From NCBI RefSeq assembly GCF_013390595.1, contig NZ_JACAWV010000023.1, forward strand, positions 248,001 to 312,000: a stretch of DNA of 64,000 bases. The letters are read 5' to 3'. The notes under the pieces are model-generated. The model was not told the origin of the DNA. It did not search any database and saw nothing but the letters and a program-made list of their open reading frames with translations. The position numbers and the translations under genes were made by a program. The stretch comes from Rhizobium sp. RM. GTDB taxonomy: Bacteria > Pseudomonadota > Alphaproteobacteria > Rhizobiales > Rhizobiaceae. Shown here piece after piece: positions 38,476-48,927 of this stretch (position 1 is the first letter of the stretch; every line of letters starts with the position of its first letter).

Positions 38476-39648
38476 ATGAAGTTATTGCTCACCGCTGCTT
38501 TTGCAGCCATTTGTCTCGGCTCTGTGGCCCATGCTGACACCCTCAAGGTTGGTGTCGTCGGCCCGTTCTCCGGTCCCTTTGCTCTTCAGGGTAAAAACTT
38601 CAAGGCAGGGATCGATGCATGGTTTGCCCTGAACTCTAACAAGGTCGGCAACGATACGATCGAGGTTATCTATCGCGACGTGCCACAGGCCGACCCGGCC
38701 CAGTCGAAGGCGCTGGCTCAGGAACTGGTGGTCAAGGAAGGCGTGCAGTATCTCGCTGGCTTCTACTTCACCCCGGATGCCATGGCGGTGACGCCGCTGT
38801 TGAAGCAGGGCAACGTGCCGATGGTGGTCATGAACGCTGCAACGTCAGCCATCGTTACCAAAAGCCCTTATGTGGTGCGCACATCCTTTACCACCTGGCA
38901 AACCTCGACCCCGATCGCCAAGGTCGCCTTTGATGGTGGCGTCAAGAAAGTCATTTCGCTCGTGAGCGATTACGGCCCGGGCGTTGACGCGGAAAATGCC
39001 TTCAAGGCCGCATTCACGGCGGCAGGAGGTGAAGTCGTTGAAAGCATCCGCATGCCACTCTCCACCAACGATTTCAGCCCGATCATGCAACGTGTCAAGG
39101 ATTCGGGTGCGCAAGGCGTTTTCGCCTTCCTGCCATCGGGTCCAACAACCCTCGGTTTCGTCAAGGCATTCAATGACAACGGCCTGAAATCCAGTGGCAT
39201 CAAGCTGTTTGCCCCGGGCGATCTGACACAAGAATCCGACCTGCCGGCACTCGGTGAAGCGGCGCTCGGCATGCAGACCACGTTTCACTACGCCGTCTCG
39301 CACGACTCGGCCGAAAACAAGGCATTTGTCGAGGCCGCGTCCAAAGCCATCGGCAATCCCAAGGAACTTTCCTTCCCGGCGGTCGGCGCTTTTGATGGCA
39401 TGTATGTCATCAGCAAGATGATCGAGGCGACCGGCGGCAAGCAGGACGCTGAAAAAGCTGTCGACGCCGTAAAAGGTCTGTCGTGGACAAGCCCGCGCGG
39501 CCCCGTGACGATTGATGGCGAAAGCCGTCACATCACGCAGAACATCTACCTGCGCGAAGTCGCCAAGGCTGACGATGGCACTTACTACAACAAGGAAGTC
39601 CAGACCTTTGAAAAGCAGGGTGATCCTGGCTTGGCAGCAGCGAAGTAA
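38476..39648 (+). CDS. LIV-type periplasmic binding protein, predicted protocatechuate transporter
   Basis: A 390-aa Peripla_BP_6 protein. The signal peptide is residues 1-20 (cleavage after VAHA), and the mature start DTLKVGVVGPFSGPFALQG fits the HAAT group. The ATG at 38476 follows GGGAGGAAATC. In Sinorhizobium meliloti a PcaQ-regulated LIV-type ABC system imports protocatechuate. The PcaQ-like box upstream and the position beside quiC and the pca genes fit that role here. Confidence 0.85.
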   Translation: MKLLLTAAFAAICLGSVAHADTLKVGVVGPFSGPFALQGKNFKAGIDAWFALNSNKVGNDTIEVIYRDVPQADPAQSKALAQELVVKEGVQYLAGFYFTPDAMAVTPLLKQGNVPMVVMNAATSAIVTKSPYVVRTSFTTWQTSTPIAKVAFDGGVKKVISLVSDYGPGVDAENAFKAAFTAAGGEVVESIRMPLSTNDFSPIMQRVKDSGAQGVFAFLPSGPTTLGFVKAFNDNGLKSSGIKLFAPGDLTQESDLPALGEAALGMQTTFHYAVSHDSAENKAFVEAASKAIGNPKELSFPAVGAFDGMYVISKMIEATGGKQDAEKAVDAVKGLSWTSPRGPVTIDGESRHITQNIYLREVAKADDGTYYNKEVQTFEKQGDPGLAAAK

Positions 39649-39669
39649 CAATACGCCGCAGCAAGACTT

Positions 39670-39691
39670 GAACCGCCCTTCGGGGCGGTTC
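39670..39691 (+). other. Hairpin with TTCG loop between binding protein and permease genes
   Basis: GAACCGCCC-TTCG-GGGCGGTTC, perfect 9-bp arms with the very stable UUCG tetraloop and no T-run. It lies 21 bp past the binding-protein stop and is likely an RNA-stabilising element that raises binding-protein yield. Confidence 0.7.
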
Positions 39692-39731
39692 GCATAGATA
39701 AGGCCGAAATCGGCCGGAGGAGCTTTTCCAC

Positions 39732-40595
39732 ATGCAGACGGTTTTCAGCATCCTCGTCGATGCGCTCGCCTATGGCATGGTCCTTTTCATCATTTCCATC
39801 GGACTTTCGGTAACGATGGGATTGATGCGGGTCGTCAACCTGGCGCACGGCGCCTTTGCCATGATCGGCGGCTATCTAGCATCATACGCAGCACATGGCC
39901 TCGGTCTCGGATATGCGGCTGCCATTCTGATTGCGATCGTTGGAACCATCATCATTGCGATACCTCTCGAGCGCTTTCTCTACAGACGCATTTACGGGTC
40001 GCCGGAACTGACGCAGGTCCTGATGACGATCGGCATCACCTTCTGCATTATCGGGATCGCCAACTATGTCTTCGGCCCAACCCTGAAAACCATCCCGCTC
40101 CCGCAGCAGCTTTCGGGCGCAGCCGATCTCGGTTTCCGGACGATTGCCACACATCGCATCTTTGCAATCATCTGTGGCCTCCTGGTTGCAGGTGCGCTTT
40201 GGTTCACATTTGAGCGCACCGCCTTTGGTATCAAGTTGCGTGCTGCCGTCGACAACGCCGCCATGGCTGCTGCTCTCGGGGTCAGGACCGAAGTGATCTA
40301 CGCCATCAGCTTTGCGATCGCCGTTGGCCTGGCGGCCATGGGAGGTGTTATTGGCGCTGAATTGCTTCCTGTCGAGCCATACTACGCGCTACGTTACATG
40401 GTGACGTTCCTTGTGGTCGTTTCAGTGGGTGGTGCAGGTTCTATCCCCGGCGCGCTGGTCGCTTGTCTGTTGCTCGGCGCTATCGACACCACCGGCCGCT
40501 ACCTGGCCCCCGAATATGGAGAATTCTTTTTCTACCTCGCGGTCATCGTAATCATCACGATTTTCCCGCGCGGCCTGATGGGAAGGCTCAAGTGA
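39732..40595 (+). CDS. livH: LIV-type permease LivH of the predicted protocatechuate transporter
   Basis: A 287-aa permease. DALAYGMVLFIISIGLSVTM and VNLAHGAFAMIGGYL match the LivH pattern, and VGGAGSIPGALVACLLLG is near the C-terminus. The start has GGAGGAGC upstream. It forms a heterodimer with the LivM that starts 1 bp after its stop. Confidence 0.88.
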   Translation: MQTVFSILVDALAYGMVLFIISIGLSVTMGLMRVVNLAHGAFAMIGGYLASYAAHGLGLGYAAAILIAIVGTIIIAIPLERFLYRRIYGSPELTQVLMTIGITFCIIGIANYVFGPTLKTIPLPQQLSGAADLGFRTIATHRIFAIICGLLVAGALWFTFERTAFGIKLRAAVDNAAMAAALGVRTEVIYAISFAIAVGLAAMGGVIGAELLPVEPYYALRYMVTFLVVVSVGGAGSIPGALVACLLLGAIDTTGRYLAPEYGEFFFYLAVIVIITIFPRGLMGRLK

Positions 40596-40596
40596 A

Positions 40597-41604
40597 ATGG
40601 CGGTTCTCATGAATGATGTAACAGCACCTGAAAAGACCGCGGCAAACCGATCCACCCTGCGTGCGCTGGCCGGCCCGGTTCTCATCATCGCAGCCGCGAT
40701 CGCCGGGTACTTTTTGTTTCCGGACAACCTGGCACTTCTGACTCGGATCATCGCAATTGCGCTCCTCGTCCTGTCCATCGACCTTGTCACGGGTTATTGC
40801 GGGGTCGCGACGCTCGGGCATGCGGCATTGTTCGGCGCTGGCGCATACGCGGCAGGCATTGCCGCGGCCCATTTTGAAATCACGGACCCGTTTGCCATGA
40901 CGCTCATCGGAGCTGCGGCAGGTGGCGTCGCTGGCCTCCTCTCGGGCACAATCCTACTGAGGGCCCACGGCCTGCCGCAACTTGTCCTATCGATCGCCGT
41001 CATCCACCTGTTCCACGAAGCGGCGAACAAGGCATCCGGGTGGACGGGCGGCAGCGACGGTCTCTCCGGTGTCTCGCCAGACGCAATTTTCGGCACCTTC
41101 GAATTCGACCTCTACGGCCGCACCGCCTATGTCTATGGCGTCTGTCTCTTGTTGGTGGTTTTCCTTGCCCTGAAGGTGGTGGTGAATTCGCCCTTCGGCA
41201 TGCTTTGCCGCGGCATCAAGCAGGATAGCATTCGTATCAAGGCAATGGGTGGCTCGGTCAACACAACTGTCCTCAAGATGTTTGTCATCTCGGGTATTGT
41301 TGCCGGCATTGGCGGTGCGCTCAACGCAATCTCCACTCAGGTAGTAGGACTGGACAGCCTGAGCTTCACGCTCTCGGCAGAGGCCCTGGTAATGCTCGTT
41401 CTTGGAGGTGCAGGATCGCTTTACGGGGCGCTGATCGGAACCGTTACCTTCATGTGGTTTGAGGATGTTGTCTCGGCCGCAAACCCGTTCCACTGGCTGA
41501 CCATTGTCGGGCTTTTGCTGATTGCTGTCGTCCTCTTTGCTCCAAGGGGATTGTACGGAGCTGGTGAACAAATTCTCGGACGTCTGAAAGGAGGCCGCAA
41601 ATGA
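40597..41604 (+). CDS. livM: LIV-type permease LivM of the predicted protocatechuate transporter
   Basis: A 335-aa permease. GYCGVATLGHAALFGAGAYAA is the LivM core, and VLGGAGSLYGALIG lies near the end. A cytoplasmic N-terminal tail (MAVLMNDVTAPEKTAANRS) precedes the first helix. It overlaps livG by ATGA. Confidence 0.88.
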   Translation: MAVLMNDVTAPEKTAANRSTLRALAGPVLIIAAAIAGYFLFPDNLALLTRIIAIALLVLSIDLVTGYCGVATLGHAALFGAGAYAAGIAAAHFEITDPFAMTLIGAAAGGVAGLLSGTILLRAHGLPQLVLSIAVIHLFHEAANKASGWTGGSDGLSGVSPDAIFGTFEFDLYGRTAYVYGVCLLLVVFLALKVVVNSPFGMLCRGIKQDSIRIKAMGGSVNTTVLKMFVISGIVAGIGGALNAISTQVVGLDSLSFTLSAEALVMLVLGGAGSLYGALIGTVTFMWFEDVVSAANPFHWLTIVGLLLIAVVLFAPRGLYGAGEQILGRLKGGRK

Positions 41605-42365
41605 AGCCAATCTTCGAAGTCTCCGGACTGCAAAAAAACTTCGGCGGTCTTCTGGTCACCAACGATGTATCGCTCACGCTGTCCCCCGGTGACCGCACGG
41701 TCCTGATCGGCCCGAACGGGGCGGGCAAGACAACGTTCGTCAACCTGGTGACCGGAAATATCCAACCATCAGCCGGAACCGTCCGCATTGCAGGTGAAGA
41801 TGTGACGGGCCTCAGCGCTGCCCAGCGGGTAAAACGCGGCCTTGTGCGCTCATTCCAGGTTACTCGGCTTTTCCAGGACATGACGCCTGAAGAACATGTT
41901 GCACTGGCAATCCTGCAGCGTGAAGGAAAGACGGGCCGGATTTTTGGGCGCTACCGTGCCATGCCTTCTGTCATGCAGGAAGTCCGCGATATTTTAGGGA
42001 CGCTCGGTCTTCTTCCACTGGCCGGAACACGTGTGCGCGAAATCGCCTACGGCCAGCAACGCCTGATCGAGATTGCACTCGCCATGGCTCTCAAACCCAA
42101 AATCCTCCTTCTCGACGAACCGGCAGCGGGGGTACCTTCAACAGAGACATCCCGCATCGAGCAGGCGCTCGACCGACTGCCGTCCGACCTCGCAATATTG
42201 ATGATTGAGCACGACATGGATCTCGTGTTCCGCTTTGCCAAGCGCGTTGTGGTTTTGGCCGCTGGTGCCGTCATTTTTGACGGCTCGCCTGAAGAGGTCA
42301 CCTCCAACGCCGAAGTTCGCCAAGCCTATCTGGGAAGTTACGCCGATGCCCGCAGCGCCGCTTGA
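41601..42365 (+). CDS. livG: LIV-type ATPase LivG of the predicted protocatechuate transporter
   Basis: A 254-aa ATPase. Walker A is GPNGAGKTTFVNLVTGN, the signature has the LivG-type form IAYGQQRLIEIALAMA, and Walker B is ILLLDEPAAGVPS. The C-terminus overlaps livF by 20 bp. Confidence 0.88.
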   Translation: MKPIFEVSGLQKNFGGLLVTNDVSLTLSPGDRTVLIGPNGAGKTTFVNLVTGNIQPSAGTVRIAGEDVTGLSAAQRVKRGLVRSFQVTRLFQDMTPEEHVALAILQREGKTGRIFGRYRAMPSVMQEVRDILGTLGLLPLAGTRVREIAYGQQRLIEIALAMALKPKILLLDEPAAGVPSTETSRIEQALDRLPSDLAILMIEHDMDLVFRFAKRVVVLAAGAVIFDGSPEEVTSNAEVRQAYLGSYADARSAA

Positions 42366-43062
42366 AATCTCCAACCTGTCCGCAGGCTACGGTCCGACCC
42401 GTGTGATAGAGAGCCTGTCTCTGTCCGTTCCGTCAGGCTCTCGCCTTGCCGTTCTTGGACGCAATGGCGTTGGCAAGACGAGCCTGTTTGCGACGCTCGC
42501 CGGCCAGACAAAACGGTTCTCCGGCGACATCCGCCTTGGCTCACAGGACATAACTGGCCTGCCGAGTGCCGCGCGTGCGCATGCGGGCCTTGGTTATGTC
42601 CCCCAAACCCGTGATGTCTTCCCGACCCTGACGGTCGAGGAAAACCTCTTTGTTGGTCTCAAGGGTCGACCCAAATCCGCAATTGAAGAGGCCTACAGCC
42701 TTTTTCCGCGATTGAAAGAACGCCGGCGCAATCTCGGCTCGCAGTTGTCGGGCGGTGAGCAGCAGATGCTGTCAACCGCGCGCACCATCCTCGGAAAGCC
42801 GAAGGTTCTGCTTCTGGACGAGCCGCTGGAAGGTTTGGCGCCGGTTATCTGCGAAGAGCTTATGGCAGCGTTTTCGAAACTGGCACAATCAGGTGAAATG
42901 ACCATTCTTCTGGTTGAACAGCGCATCCAGATGGCCATCGATTTTGCTGACCACGCCATCATCATGGAACGTGGGCGTATCGCCTGGCAGGGCTCTTCGA
43001 GCGAGCTTTCTGATAATCCTGATATCATCGACACGTATCTCGGCGTTGGAGGTCTTCACTAG
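42346..43062 (+). CDS. livF: LIV-type ATPase LivF of the predicted protocatechuate transporter
   Basis: A 238-aa ATPase. Walker A is GRNGVGKTSLFATLAGQ, the signature is LSGGEQQMLSTARTIL and Walker B is VLLLDEPLEGLAP. The start at 42346 gives MPAAPLEISNLSAGYG and lies inside the end of livG, indicating coupling. Last gene of the operon. Confidence 0.88.
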   Translation: MPAAPLEISNLSAGYGPTRVIESLSLSVPSGSRLAVLGRNGVGKTSLFATLAGQTKRFSGDIRLGSQDITGLPSAARAHAGLGYVPQTRDVFPTLTVEENLFVGLKGRPKSAIEEAYSLFPRLKERRRNLGSQLSGGEQQMLSTARTILGKPKVLLLDEPLEGLAPVICEELMAAFSKLAQSGEMTILLVEQRIQMAIDFADHAIIMERGRIAWQGSSSELSDNPDIIDTYLGVGGLH

Positions 43063-43125
43063 AGGCTCCAGACCACCCGAAAGCTCAAGCCGACGATGCG
43101 AACGACATCCCGTCGAAAAACGACG

Positions 43126-43140
43126 TAGAATAAAAATTCC
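43126..43140 (+). promoter_or_regulatory. Candidate IolR motif before iolR
   Basis: TAGAATAAAAATTCC contains AGAA-N6-TTCC, one base off the GGAA-N6-TTCC pattern reported for rhizobial IolR. It matches the motif before ibpA at 13 of 15 positions. It lies 44 bp before iolR, fitting autoregulation. Confidence 0.5.
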
Positions 43141-43183
43141 ATTCCGCTAAAGTGAATTTTCATCACGAGGAATAGGAAGAAAA

Positions 43184-43999
43184 ATGACCGTCAATGAGGC
43201 TCCGGGTTCGGTAAAGGCATTCGAGGAAAGGCTGCACGAGGTTGCCGACAGCCTGCCCAAGCGTTTGCGGCAATGCGCCGATTACGTTGCTTCCAACCAG
43301 GACCGAATTGCCGTCTCCACGGTTGCAGAAATGGCTGAGGGTGCGGGTGTGCAGCCTTCAGCCTTCATGCGCTTCTGTCAGATCATGGGCTTTTCCGGGT
43401 TTTCGGAAATGCAGCGTCTTTTTCGAGAATCCTATGTGGGCGGTTGGCCCGATTACGCCACGCGTCTCGATCATCTGCGCGAGAAAGGCGACGAGAGCGC
43501 ATCCGGCCTGCTTGCAGAGTTTGTGGAGGCTGGCAGAGCATCGCTGGAATCACTCCTGAAGTCCGTGGATACCCGCCAACTCGATGACGCTGTTTCCACT
43601 CTGGCAAAAGCGAGAACCGTTCATATTGTTGGGCTACGGCGCTCGTTCCCCGTTGCGAGCTACCTTGCCTACGCCTTCGAAAAAATGAAGGTTCCAGCGG
43701 TTCTGCACAGTGCCGTCGGCGGCCTCGGCAACATCAGCGCAATTTCTCCTGACGACGCGCTGATCGCGATTACATTTTCTCCCTACTCCTCGGAAACGTT
43801 GGAGCTCGCCGATGCTGTGCGAGCAAAAGGCGTTCCAGTCGTTGCCCTGTCTGATTCGGCGGTTAACCCGCTTCGCAAGGGGGGAGCTATGCTGTTGACG
43901 GTGACAGAGATCGACTTCGGTGCTTTCCGTTCACTTTCTGCCACGCTTTGCGTTGCGATAACGCTTGCGGTTGCCGTGGGAGCGCGCAAGACCGGCTGA
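43184..43999 (+). CDS. iolR: RpiR/MurR-family repressor IolR
   Basis: A 271-aa protein. The N-terminal RpiR helix-turn-helix contains STVAEMAEGAGVQPSAFMRF and MGFSGFSEMQRLFRE, followed by a SIS sugar-phosphate-binding domain (VHIVGLRRSFPVASYLAY, ALIAITFSPYSSETLELA). In rhizobia this regulator represses inositol genes and stands upstream of iolCDEB, as here. AGGAAG precedes the ATG. Confidence 0.9.
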   Translation: MTVNEAPGSVKAFEERLHEVADSLPKRLRQCADYVASNQDRIAVSTVAEMAEGAGVQPSAFMRFCQIMGFSGFSEMQRLFRESYVGGWPDYATRLDHLREKGDESASGLLAEFVEAGRASLESLLKSVDTRQLDDAVSTLAKARTVHIVGLRRSFPVASYLAYAFEKMKVPAVLHSAVGGLGNISAISPDDALIAITFSPYSSETLELADAVRAKGVPVVALSDSAVNPLRKGGAMLLTVTEIDFGAFRSLSATLCVAITLAVAVGARKTG

Positions 44000-44024
44000 A
44001 TATTTTTATTGAAAACACAGAAAA

Positions 44025-44039
44025 TAGAATTTATGCTCC
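44025..44039 (+). promoter_or_regulatory. Candidate IolR motif before iolC
   Basis: TAGAATTTATGCTCC, AGAA-N6-CTCC, 10 of 15 positions shared with the iolR site, 130 bp before iolC. A second GAA-N6-TTC site (TGAAACGGCATTCT) follows at 44047-44060. Confidence 0.4.
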
Positions 44040-44168
44040 AAATTAATGAAACGGCATTCTAAGCCAGCCGTTTTGTCAAAGCGCCAGATCCTGGCGGAAA
44101 AGACAGGTGAGCAGAGGAGGCTCATCTGAGAACGGCGGCCTAGTTCTCAGCCGCCAAGGAGGAGCCTT

Positions 44169-46085
44169 TTGAAAAAACTCGATCTCATTACGATTGGGCG
44201 TTCTTCTGTCGACCTTTACGGCGCACAGGTGGGCGGACGTCTGGAGGACATGGCCTCCTTCAACAAATATATCGGTGGTTCGCCGACCAATATTGCAGCC
44301 GGCGCCGCACGGCTTGGCCTCAACAGTGCCGTCATCACGCGTGTTGGCGATGAGCACATGGGCCGATTTATCCGCGAACAGCTCGTCCGTGAAGGCGTCG
44401 ATGTCCGTGGTGTCAAGACTGACGCTGAAAGGCTGACCGCCCTCGTTCTCCTGGGTATCCGCGACCAAAACCAGTTCCCTTTGATTTTCTATCGCGAAAA
44501 CTGTGCTGACATGGCGCTTTGCGAAGACGACATTGACCCGGCATTTATTGCAGAAGCTGCCTGTGTATGTGCGACAGGAACCCATTTGTCGCATCCCAAA
44601 ACCGAAGCAGCCGTCCTCAAGGCTCTCACGCTCGCCCGCGAAAATGGCGCCAAGACCGCACTCGACATCGACTACCGACCCAATCTCTGGGGTGTTGCAG
44701 GTCACGGCGATGGTGAAAGCCGTTTTGTCGAGTCAGAGAAGGTAACCGCCAAACTCCAATCAACCCTGCACCTCTTCGACCTGATCGTCGGAACGGAAGA
44801 AGAATTCCATATCGCCGGCGGCTCGACCGATACATTGGCGGCTCTGAGAGCTGTTCGCGCGGTCTCCAAGGCAACCCTGGTCTGCAAGCGCGGACCGATG
44901 GGAGCTGTGGTCTTTACCGGTGCGATACCAGACAATCTCGATCACGGTGAATCCGGTGAAGGTTTTCCGATTGAAGTGTTCAACGTCCTTGGTGCAGGCG
45001 ATGGCTTCATGGCCGGGCTTTTCCGGGGATGGCTCAGAGGCGAGGATTGGCCGACAACGCTGAAATTTGCCAATGCCTGCGGCGCATTTGCGGTCTCCCG
45101 CCACGGCTGCACCCCAGCCTATCCGAGTTGGGAAGAGCTGCAATATTTCTTCCGCACCGGCATTCGAAACAAGGCGCTGCGCAAGGATGAAGCTTTGGAG
45201 CAGGTGCACTGGTCGACCAACCGCAAGGGCGACTGGAACACGATGCGTGTCTTTGCTTTCGATCATCGCATGCAGTTGGAGGCGATGGCAGACGAACTCG
45301 GTGTGGACCATAGCCGCATCGGTGACTTCAAGAAACTCTGCCTGGCAGCAACTCGCCAGGTTGCGGGAAACGAAGACGGGTACGGCATTCTCTGCGACGG
45401 CCGGCTTGGACGGGACGCTCTCTATGAGGCAAGCGGATCTGGCCTATGGATTGGCAGACCTGTTGAATGGCCAGGATCGCGCCCTCTGACACTGGAACCG
45501 GCACTGGGGGCGGACTACGGCGGCCTAGCGGAATGGCCGGTGGAAAATGTCGTCAAGGTACTGTGCTTCTATCATCCCGACGACACAGACGAAATGCGCA
45601 GCGAGCAGGAGCAGACCGTCACTCGCCTGTTCCAAGCCGCCCGTCGCAACCGGCTGGAAATGCTGCTGGAGATCATTCCATCGAAGGTCAATCCGACCGA
45701 TGACACGACAGCGGCCCGCATCATCGATCGCTTCTACGAAATCGGGGTCTACCCGGACTGGTGGAAACTGGAGCCGATGAAAACCGAGGCGGCCTGGAAA
45801 AATGCCTGCGATGCGGTCCGACGCAACGATCCTTATGTCCGAGGTATTGTTGTTCTCGGTCTGGATGCCCCACAGAGCGAACTGGAGGAAAGTTTCCGTC
45901 TCGCGGCCGGCTTTGATCTGGTCAAGGGATTTGCGGTGGGACGTACGATCTTTGCGGAGGCTGCCCGTGCGTGGCTCGGCGGCAAAATGACAGATGCCGA
46001 GGCAATCAAGGACATGGCACAACGCTACAGCAGCCTGTGTCGCATTTGGGATGAGGCGCGCGCCAAAAAGGGAGAGGCAGCGTGA
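44169..46085 (+). CDS. iolC: Bifunctional 5-dehydro-2-deoxygluconokinase with DUF2090 domain
   Basis: A 638-aa protein. Residues about 1-325 form a PfkB sugar kinase (YIGGSPTNIAAGAARLGL, and the anion-hole signature NVLGAGDGFMAGLFRG). Residues about 340-635 are a DUF2090 aldolase-like TIM barrel, fused as in other rhizobial IolC proteins. The kinase makes 5-keto-2-deoxygluconate 6-phosphate, and the second half may carry the IolJ-like aldolase step. The start is TTG at 44169, set by AAGGAGGAGCC just upstream; the next ATG would cut off the kinase N-terminus. It overlaps iolD by GTGA. Confidence 0.93.
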   Translation: MKKLDLITIGRSSVDLYGAQVGGRLEDMASFNKYIGGSPTNIAAGAARLGLNSAVITRVGDEHMGRFIREQLVREGVDVRGVKTDAERLTALVLLGIRDQNQFPLIFYRENCADMALCEDDIDPAFIAEAACVCATGTHLSHPKTEAAVLKALTLARENGAKTALDIDYRPNLWGVAGHGDGESRFVESEKVTAKLQSTLHLFDLIVGTEEEFHIAGGSTDTLAALRAVRAVSKATLVCKRGPMGAVVFTGAIPDNLDHGESGEGFPIEVFNVLGAGDGFMAGLFRGWLRGEDWPTTLKFANACGAFAVSRHGCTPAYPSWEELQYFFRTGIRNKALRKDEALEQVHWSTNRKGDWNTMRVFAFDHRMQLEAMADELGVDHSRIGDFKKLCLAATRQVAGNEDGYGILCDGRLGRDALYEASGSGLWIGRPVEWPGSRPLTLEPALGADYGGLAEWPVENVVKVLCFYHPDDTDEMRSEQEQTVTRLFQAARRNRLEMLLEIIPSKVNPTDDTTAARIIDRFYEIGVYPDWWKLEPMKTEAAWKNACDAVRRNDPYVRGIVVLGLDAPQSELEESFRLAAGFDLVKGFAVGRTIFAEAARAWLGGKMTDAEAIKDMAQRYSSLCRIWDEARAKKGEAA

Positions 46086-47902
46086 AAACAGTAAGATTGA
46101 CGGCTGCGCAGGCGATGGTTCGTTACCTTGCCGCGCAGATGAATGAACACGGAGAAACCTACATTGCCGGTGTCTGGGCCATATTCGGCCACGGCAATGT
46201 CGCTGGTATCGGCGAAGCGCTATACGGCATTAAAGATGAATTGCCGACCTATCGCGGCCAGAACGAACAGTCGATGGCGCATGCGGCAATCGCCTATTCC
46301 AAGCAACTGCGCCGCCGGCGCGCCATGGCGGTAACATCGTCGATTGGCCCCGGCGCAACCAACATGGTCACGGCAGCCGCACTGGCCCATGTGAACCGTC
46401 TGCCGGTTCTGTTGATCCCCGGTGACGTCTTTGCCAATCGCGGACCCGATCCGGTGCTGCAGCAGATCGAAGATTTTGGCGATGGCACGATGACGGTCAA
46501 TGACTGCTTCCGCCCGGTGAGCCGATACTTTGATCGCATCGTGCGCCCCGAACAATTGCTGACCGCCCTTCCCCGCGCCATGCGAACGATGACGGACCCA
46601 GCAGATTGCGGTCCGGTCACCCTTGCGTTCTGCCAGGATGTCCAGGCGGAAGCCTACGATTATCCCGAAAGCTTCTTTGAAAAACGCGTCTGGCGCCAAC
46701 GCCGGCCCGAACCCGATGCGACAGAATTCGACAATGCGCTCGCTGCGTTGAAGGCTGCCAAGAACCCCGTCATCGTTGCCGGTGGCGGCGTTCATTTTTC
46801 CGGCGCGACAGGCGCCCTGAAGGCATTTGCGGAAAAACATTCCATCCCGGTCGTGGAAACACAGGCGGGCAAGTCCGCGCTCGCTTGGGATCATGACCTG
46901 AACTTCGGCCCTGTCGGTGTGACAGGTGCGGAATGTGCCAATATCGTCAGCGAAAAGGCCGATCTGGTGTTTGGCGTGGGCACCCGCTTCCAGGATTTCA
47001 CGACGGGGTCTTGGGCACTCTTCAAAAACCCGAACCGAAAGATCCTGGCGCTCAACGTCCAGCCCTATGATAGCGCCAAACACGGTGCGATCGGCCTGAC
47101 GGCTGACGCAAAGATTGGACTTGAAAAGCTGTCAGAAGCCCTTGGAGATCATCGTTTTGCCTCTCCCGACGCCAAGCTCAAGGCATCGTGGTTCCAGAAG
47201 GCCGACAGCTTTACGAACCCTCCAGGTGATGCAAACAGCCTGCCAACCGACATGCAGGTGATCGGCGCGGTGCAGCGAGCCTCTCGTGATAACACAGTCG
47301 TCATGTGCGCGGCCGGAACCATGCCGGGCGAACTCCACCAGCTGTGGAAATCAAAGCTGCCACTGTCCTATCACATGGAGTACGGCTTTTCGTGCATGGG
47401 ATATGAGGTCGCTGGTGGCCTCGGCATCAAGATGGCGGAGCCGGATCGCGACGTCATCGTCATGGTTGGTGACGGCTCCTACATGATGATGAACTCTGAG
47501 CTTGCGACCGCTGTCGCGATGGGCATGAAGATCACGCTCGTTATCACCGACAACCGGGGCTACGGCTGCATCAACCGGCTGCAGATGGGCACCGGTGGTG
47601 CAGAGTTCAACAACCTTTACGCCCATACCAACGTCAACCCGATTGCCATCGATTTCGCCGCGCATGCCGGCGCCATGGGCGCGGATGCCAAGAAGGTTTC
47701 GACCATCGCAGAGCTGGAAACGGCACTGGACGCCGCCCGCGCTTCGGCGCGCACGACGGTCATCGTCATCGACACCGATCCTTACCCAACACCTGAAGCT
47801 GGCGGCTATTGGTGGGATGTGGCCGTTCCGGAAGTATCCAAGCGCCAGGAAGTCAGTGACGCACGCACTCGTTATGAATCCGCATTGAAGGAAAGACAGT
47901 AA
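46082..47902 (+). CDS. iolD: 3D-(3,5/4)-trihydroxycyclohexane-1,2-dione acylhydrolase
   Basis: A 606-aa thiamine-diphosphate enzyme that opens the trione-derived ring in myo-inositol breakdown. The TPP-enzyme N-terminal part has [18 protein letters not shown] and [19 protein letters not shown], and the TPP-binding motif is [18 protein letters not shown]. The GTG start at 46082 overlaps iolC and has GGGAGAGG upstream. It is followed by iolE after 1 bp. Confidence 0.93.
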   Translation: MKTVRLTAAQAMVRYLAAQMNEHGETYIAGVWAIFGHGNVAGIGEALYGIKDELPTYRGQNEQSMAHAAIAYSKQLRRRRAMAVTSSIGPGATNMVTAAALAHVNRLPVLLIPGDVFANRGPDPVLQQIEDFGDGTMTVNDCFRPVSRYFDRIVRPEQLLTALPRAMRTMTDPADCGPVTLAFCQDVQAEAYDYPESFFEKRVWRQRRPEPDATEFDNALAALKAAKNPVIVAGGGVHFSGATGALKAFAEKHSIPVVETQAGKSALAWDHDLNFGPVGVTGAECANIVSEKADLVFGVGTRFQDFTTGSWALFKNPNRKILALNVQPYDSAKHGAIGLTADAKIGLEKLSEALGDHRFASPDAKLKASWFQKADSFTNPPGDANSLPTDMQVIGAVQRASRDNTVVMCAAGTMPGELHQLWKSKLPLSYHMEYGFSCMGYEVAGGLGIKMAEPDRDVIVMVGDGSYMMMNSELATAVAMGMKITLVITDNRGYGCINRLQMGTGGAEFNNLYAHTNVNPIAIDFAAHAGAMGADAKKVSTIAELETALDAARASARTTVIVIDTDPYPTPEAGGYWWDVAVPEVSKRQEVSDARTRYESALKERQ

Positions 47903-47903
47903 G

Positions 47904-48812
47904 ATGATCCGTTACGGAACGAACCCGATCGCCTGGTCCAATGATGACGACCGCACGCTCGGCGCGCACATCAGCCTTGATCAATGCCTGAACGAGACAG
48001 CGAAGATCGGCTTCGACGGTATCGAGAAAGGCCACAAGTTCCCCCAGGACCCGGAGGGACTGAACGCAGTGCTTTCTCCAAGGGGCCTGTCCTATGTCTC
48101 CGGCTGGCATTCACTCAATCTTCTGACGGATGATATCGAGACCGAGAAGAAGGCTATGCAGCCTGCGCTCGATTTGCTCAAAGCCATGGGTTCGAAAGTC
48201 ATCATTGTGTGCGAGACCTCCAACGCCATCCACGGTAACGATGAAACGCCGCTCGTTGACCGTCCACGGCTGAAGGAAAGCGACTGGGCTTCATTCGGCG
48301 CGGGCGTAGAGGCGCTTGCCGCCCATGCATCTGAGCAGGGCATCACACTCGTCTATCACCACCATATGGGAACCGTCGTCGAGAGCGAGGAAGAGATCGA
48401 TCTCTTGATGAAACACACCGGCCCGAAGACGCGTCTGCTGCTCGACACCGGCCACTGCCTGTTTGGTGGCGGGGATCCGGTTCGTGTTGCGAAGAAATAC
48501 ATGAACCGCGTCGGCCACATCCATGCCAAGAACGTGCGGCCCGCTATCGCTGAACAGGTTCGCAGCGAACGCCTCTCGTTCCTTGAAGGTGTCCGGCGTG
48601 GCGTGTTTACCGTTCCAGGCGACAGCGAAGGCGGTGTCGATTTCCCGCCAGTGCTTAGAGTCGCGGCCGAGCATGGTTACAGCGGCTGGCTGGTGATCGA
48701 AGCGGAACAGGATCCGGATGTCCGCAATCCCTTCGAATATCAGAGCCTTGGCCTGAAATCCTTGAAGTCATTTGCTAAGGAAGCAGGGCTGGACAAAGCG
48801 GCTGCCGCCTGA
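47904..48812 (+). CDS. iolE: Inosose dehydratase
   Basis: A 302-aa TIM-barrel isomerase-like enzyme that dehydrates scyllo-inosose. It begins [20 protein letters not shown] and has [19 protein letters not shown] and [15 protein letters not shown] as metal-site regions. It continues the iolCDE operon. A hairpin lies between it and iolB. Confidence 0.93.
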   Translation: MIRYGTNPIAWSNDDDRTLGAHISLDQCLNETAKIGFDGIEKGHKFPQDPEGLNAVLSPRGLSYVSGWHSLNLLTDDIETEKKAMQPALDLLKAMGSKVIIVCETSNAIHGNDETPLVDRPRLKESDWASFGAGVEALAAHASEQGITLVYHHHMGTVVESEEEIDLLMKHTGPKTRLLLDTGHCLFGGGDPVRVAKKYMNRVGHIHAKNVRPAIAEQVRSERLSFLEGVRRGVFTVPGDSEGGVDFPPVLRVAAEHGYSGWLVIEAEQDPDVRNPFEYQSLGLKSLKSFAKEAGLDKAAAA

Positions 48813-48824
48813 AGCAGCAAGGAC

Positions 48825-48854
48825 AGCGGAAAGATTGTCCGAGCTCTTTCCGCT
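48825..48854 (+). other. Hairpin between iolE and iolB
   Basis: Perfect 10-bp arms AGCGGAAAGA (48825-48834) and TCTTTCCGCT (48845-48854) with a 10-nt loop and no T-run. It may reduce or process the transcript before iolB. Confidence 0.5.
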
Positions 48855-48927
48855 CTCCACATCCCTCCGATAGACGAAGGCCGTTATATGCCCTTCGACG
48901 TATGCTCAAAATATAGGGAGAAACACC

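Noticed and set aside
44047-44060. TGAA-N6-TTCT before iolC as a firm IolR site
   Set aside because: Only six fixed bases; such sites are expected about once per 4 kb by chance. It is mentioned only as a second possibility.
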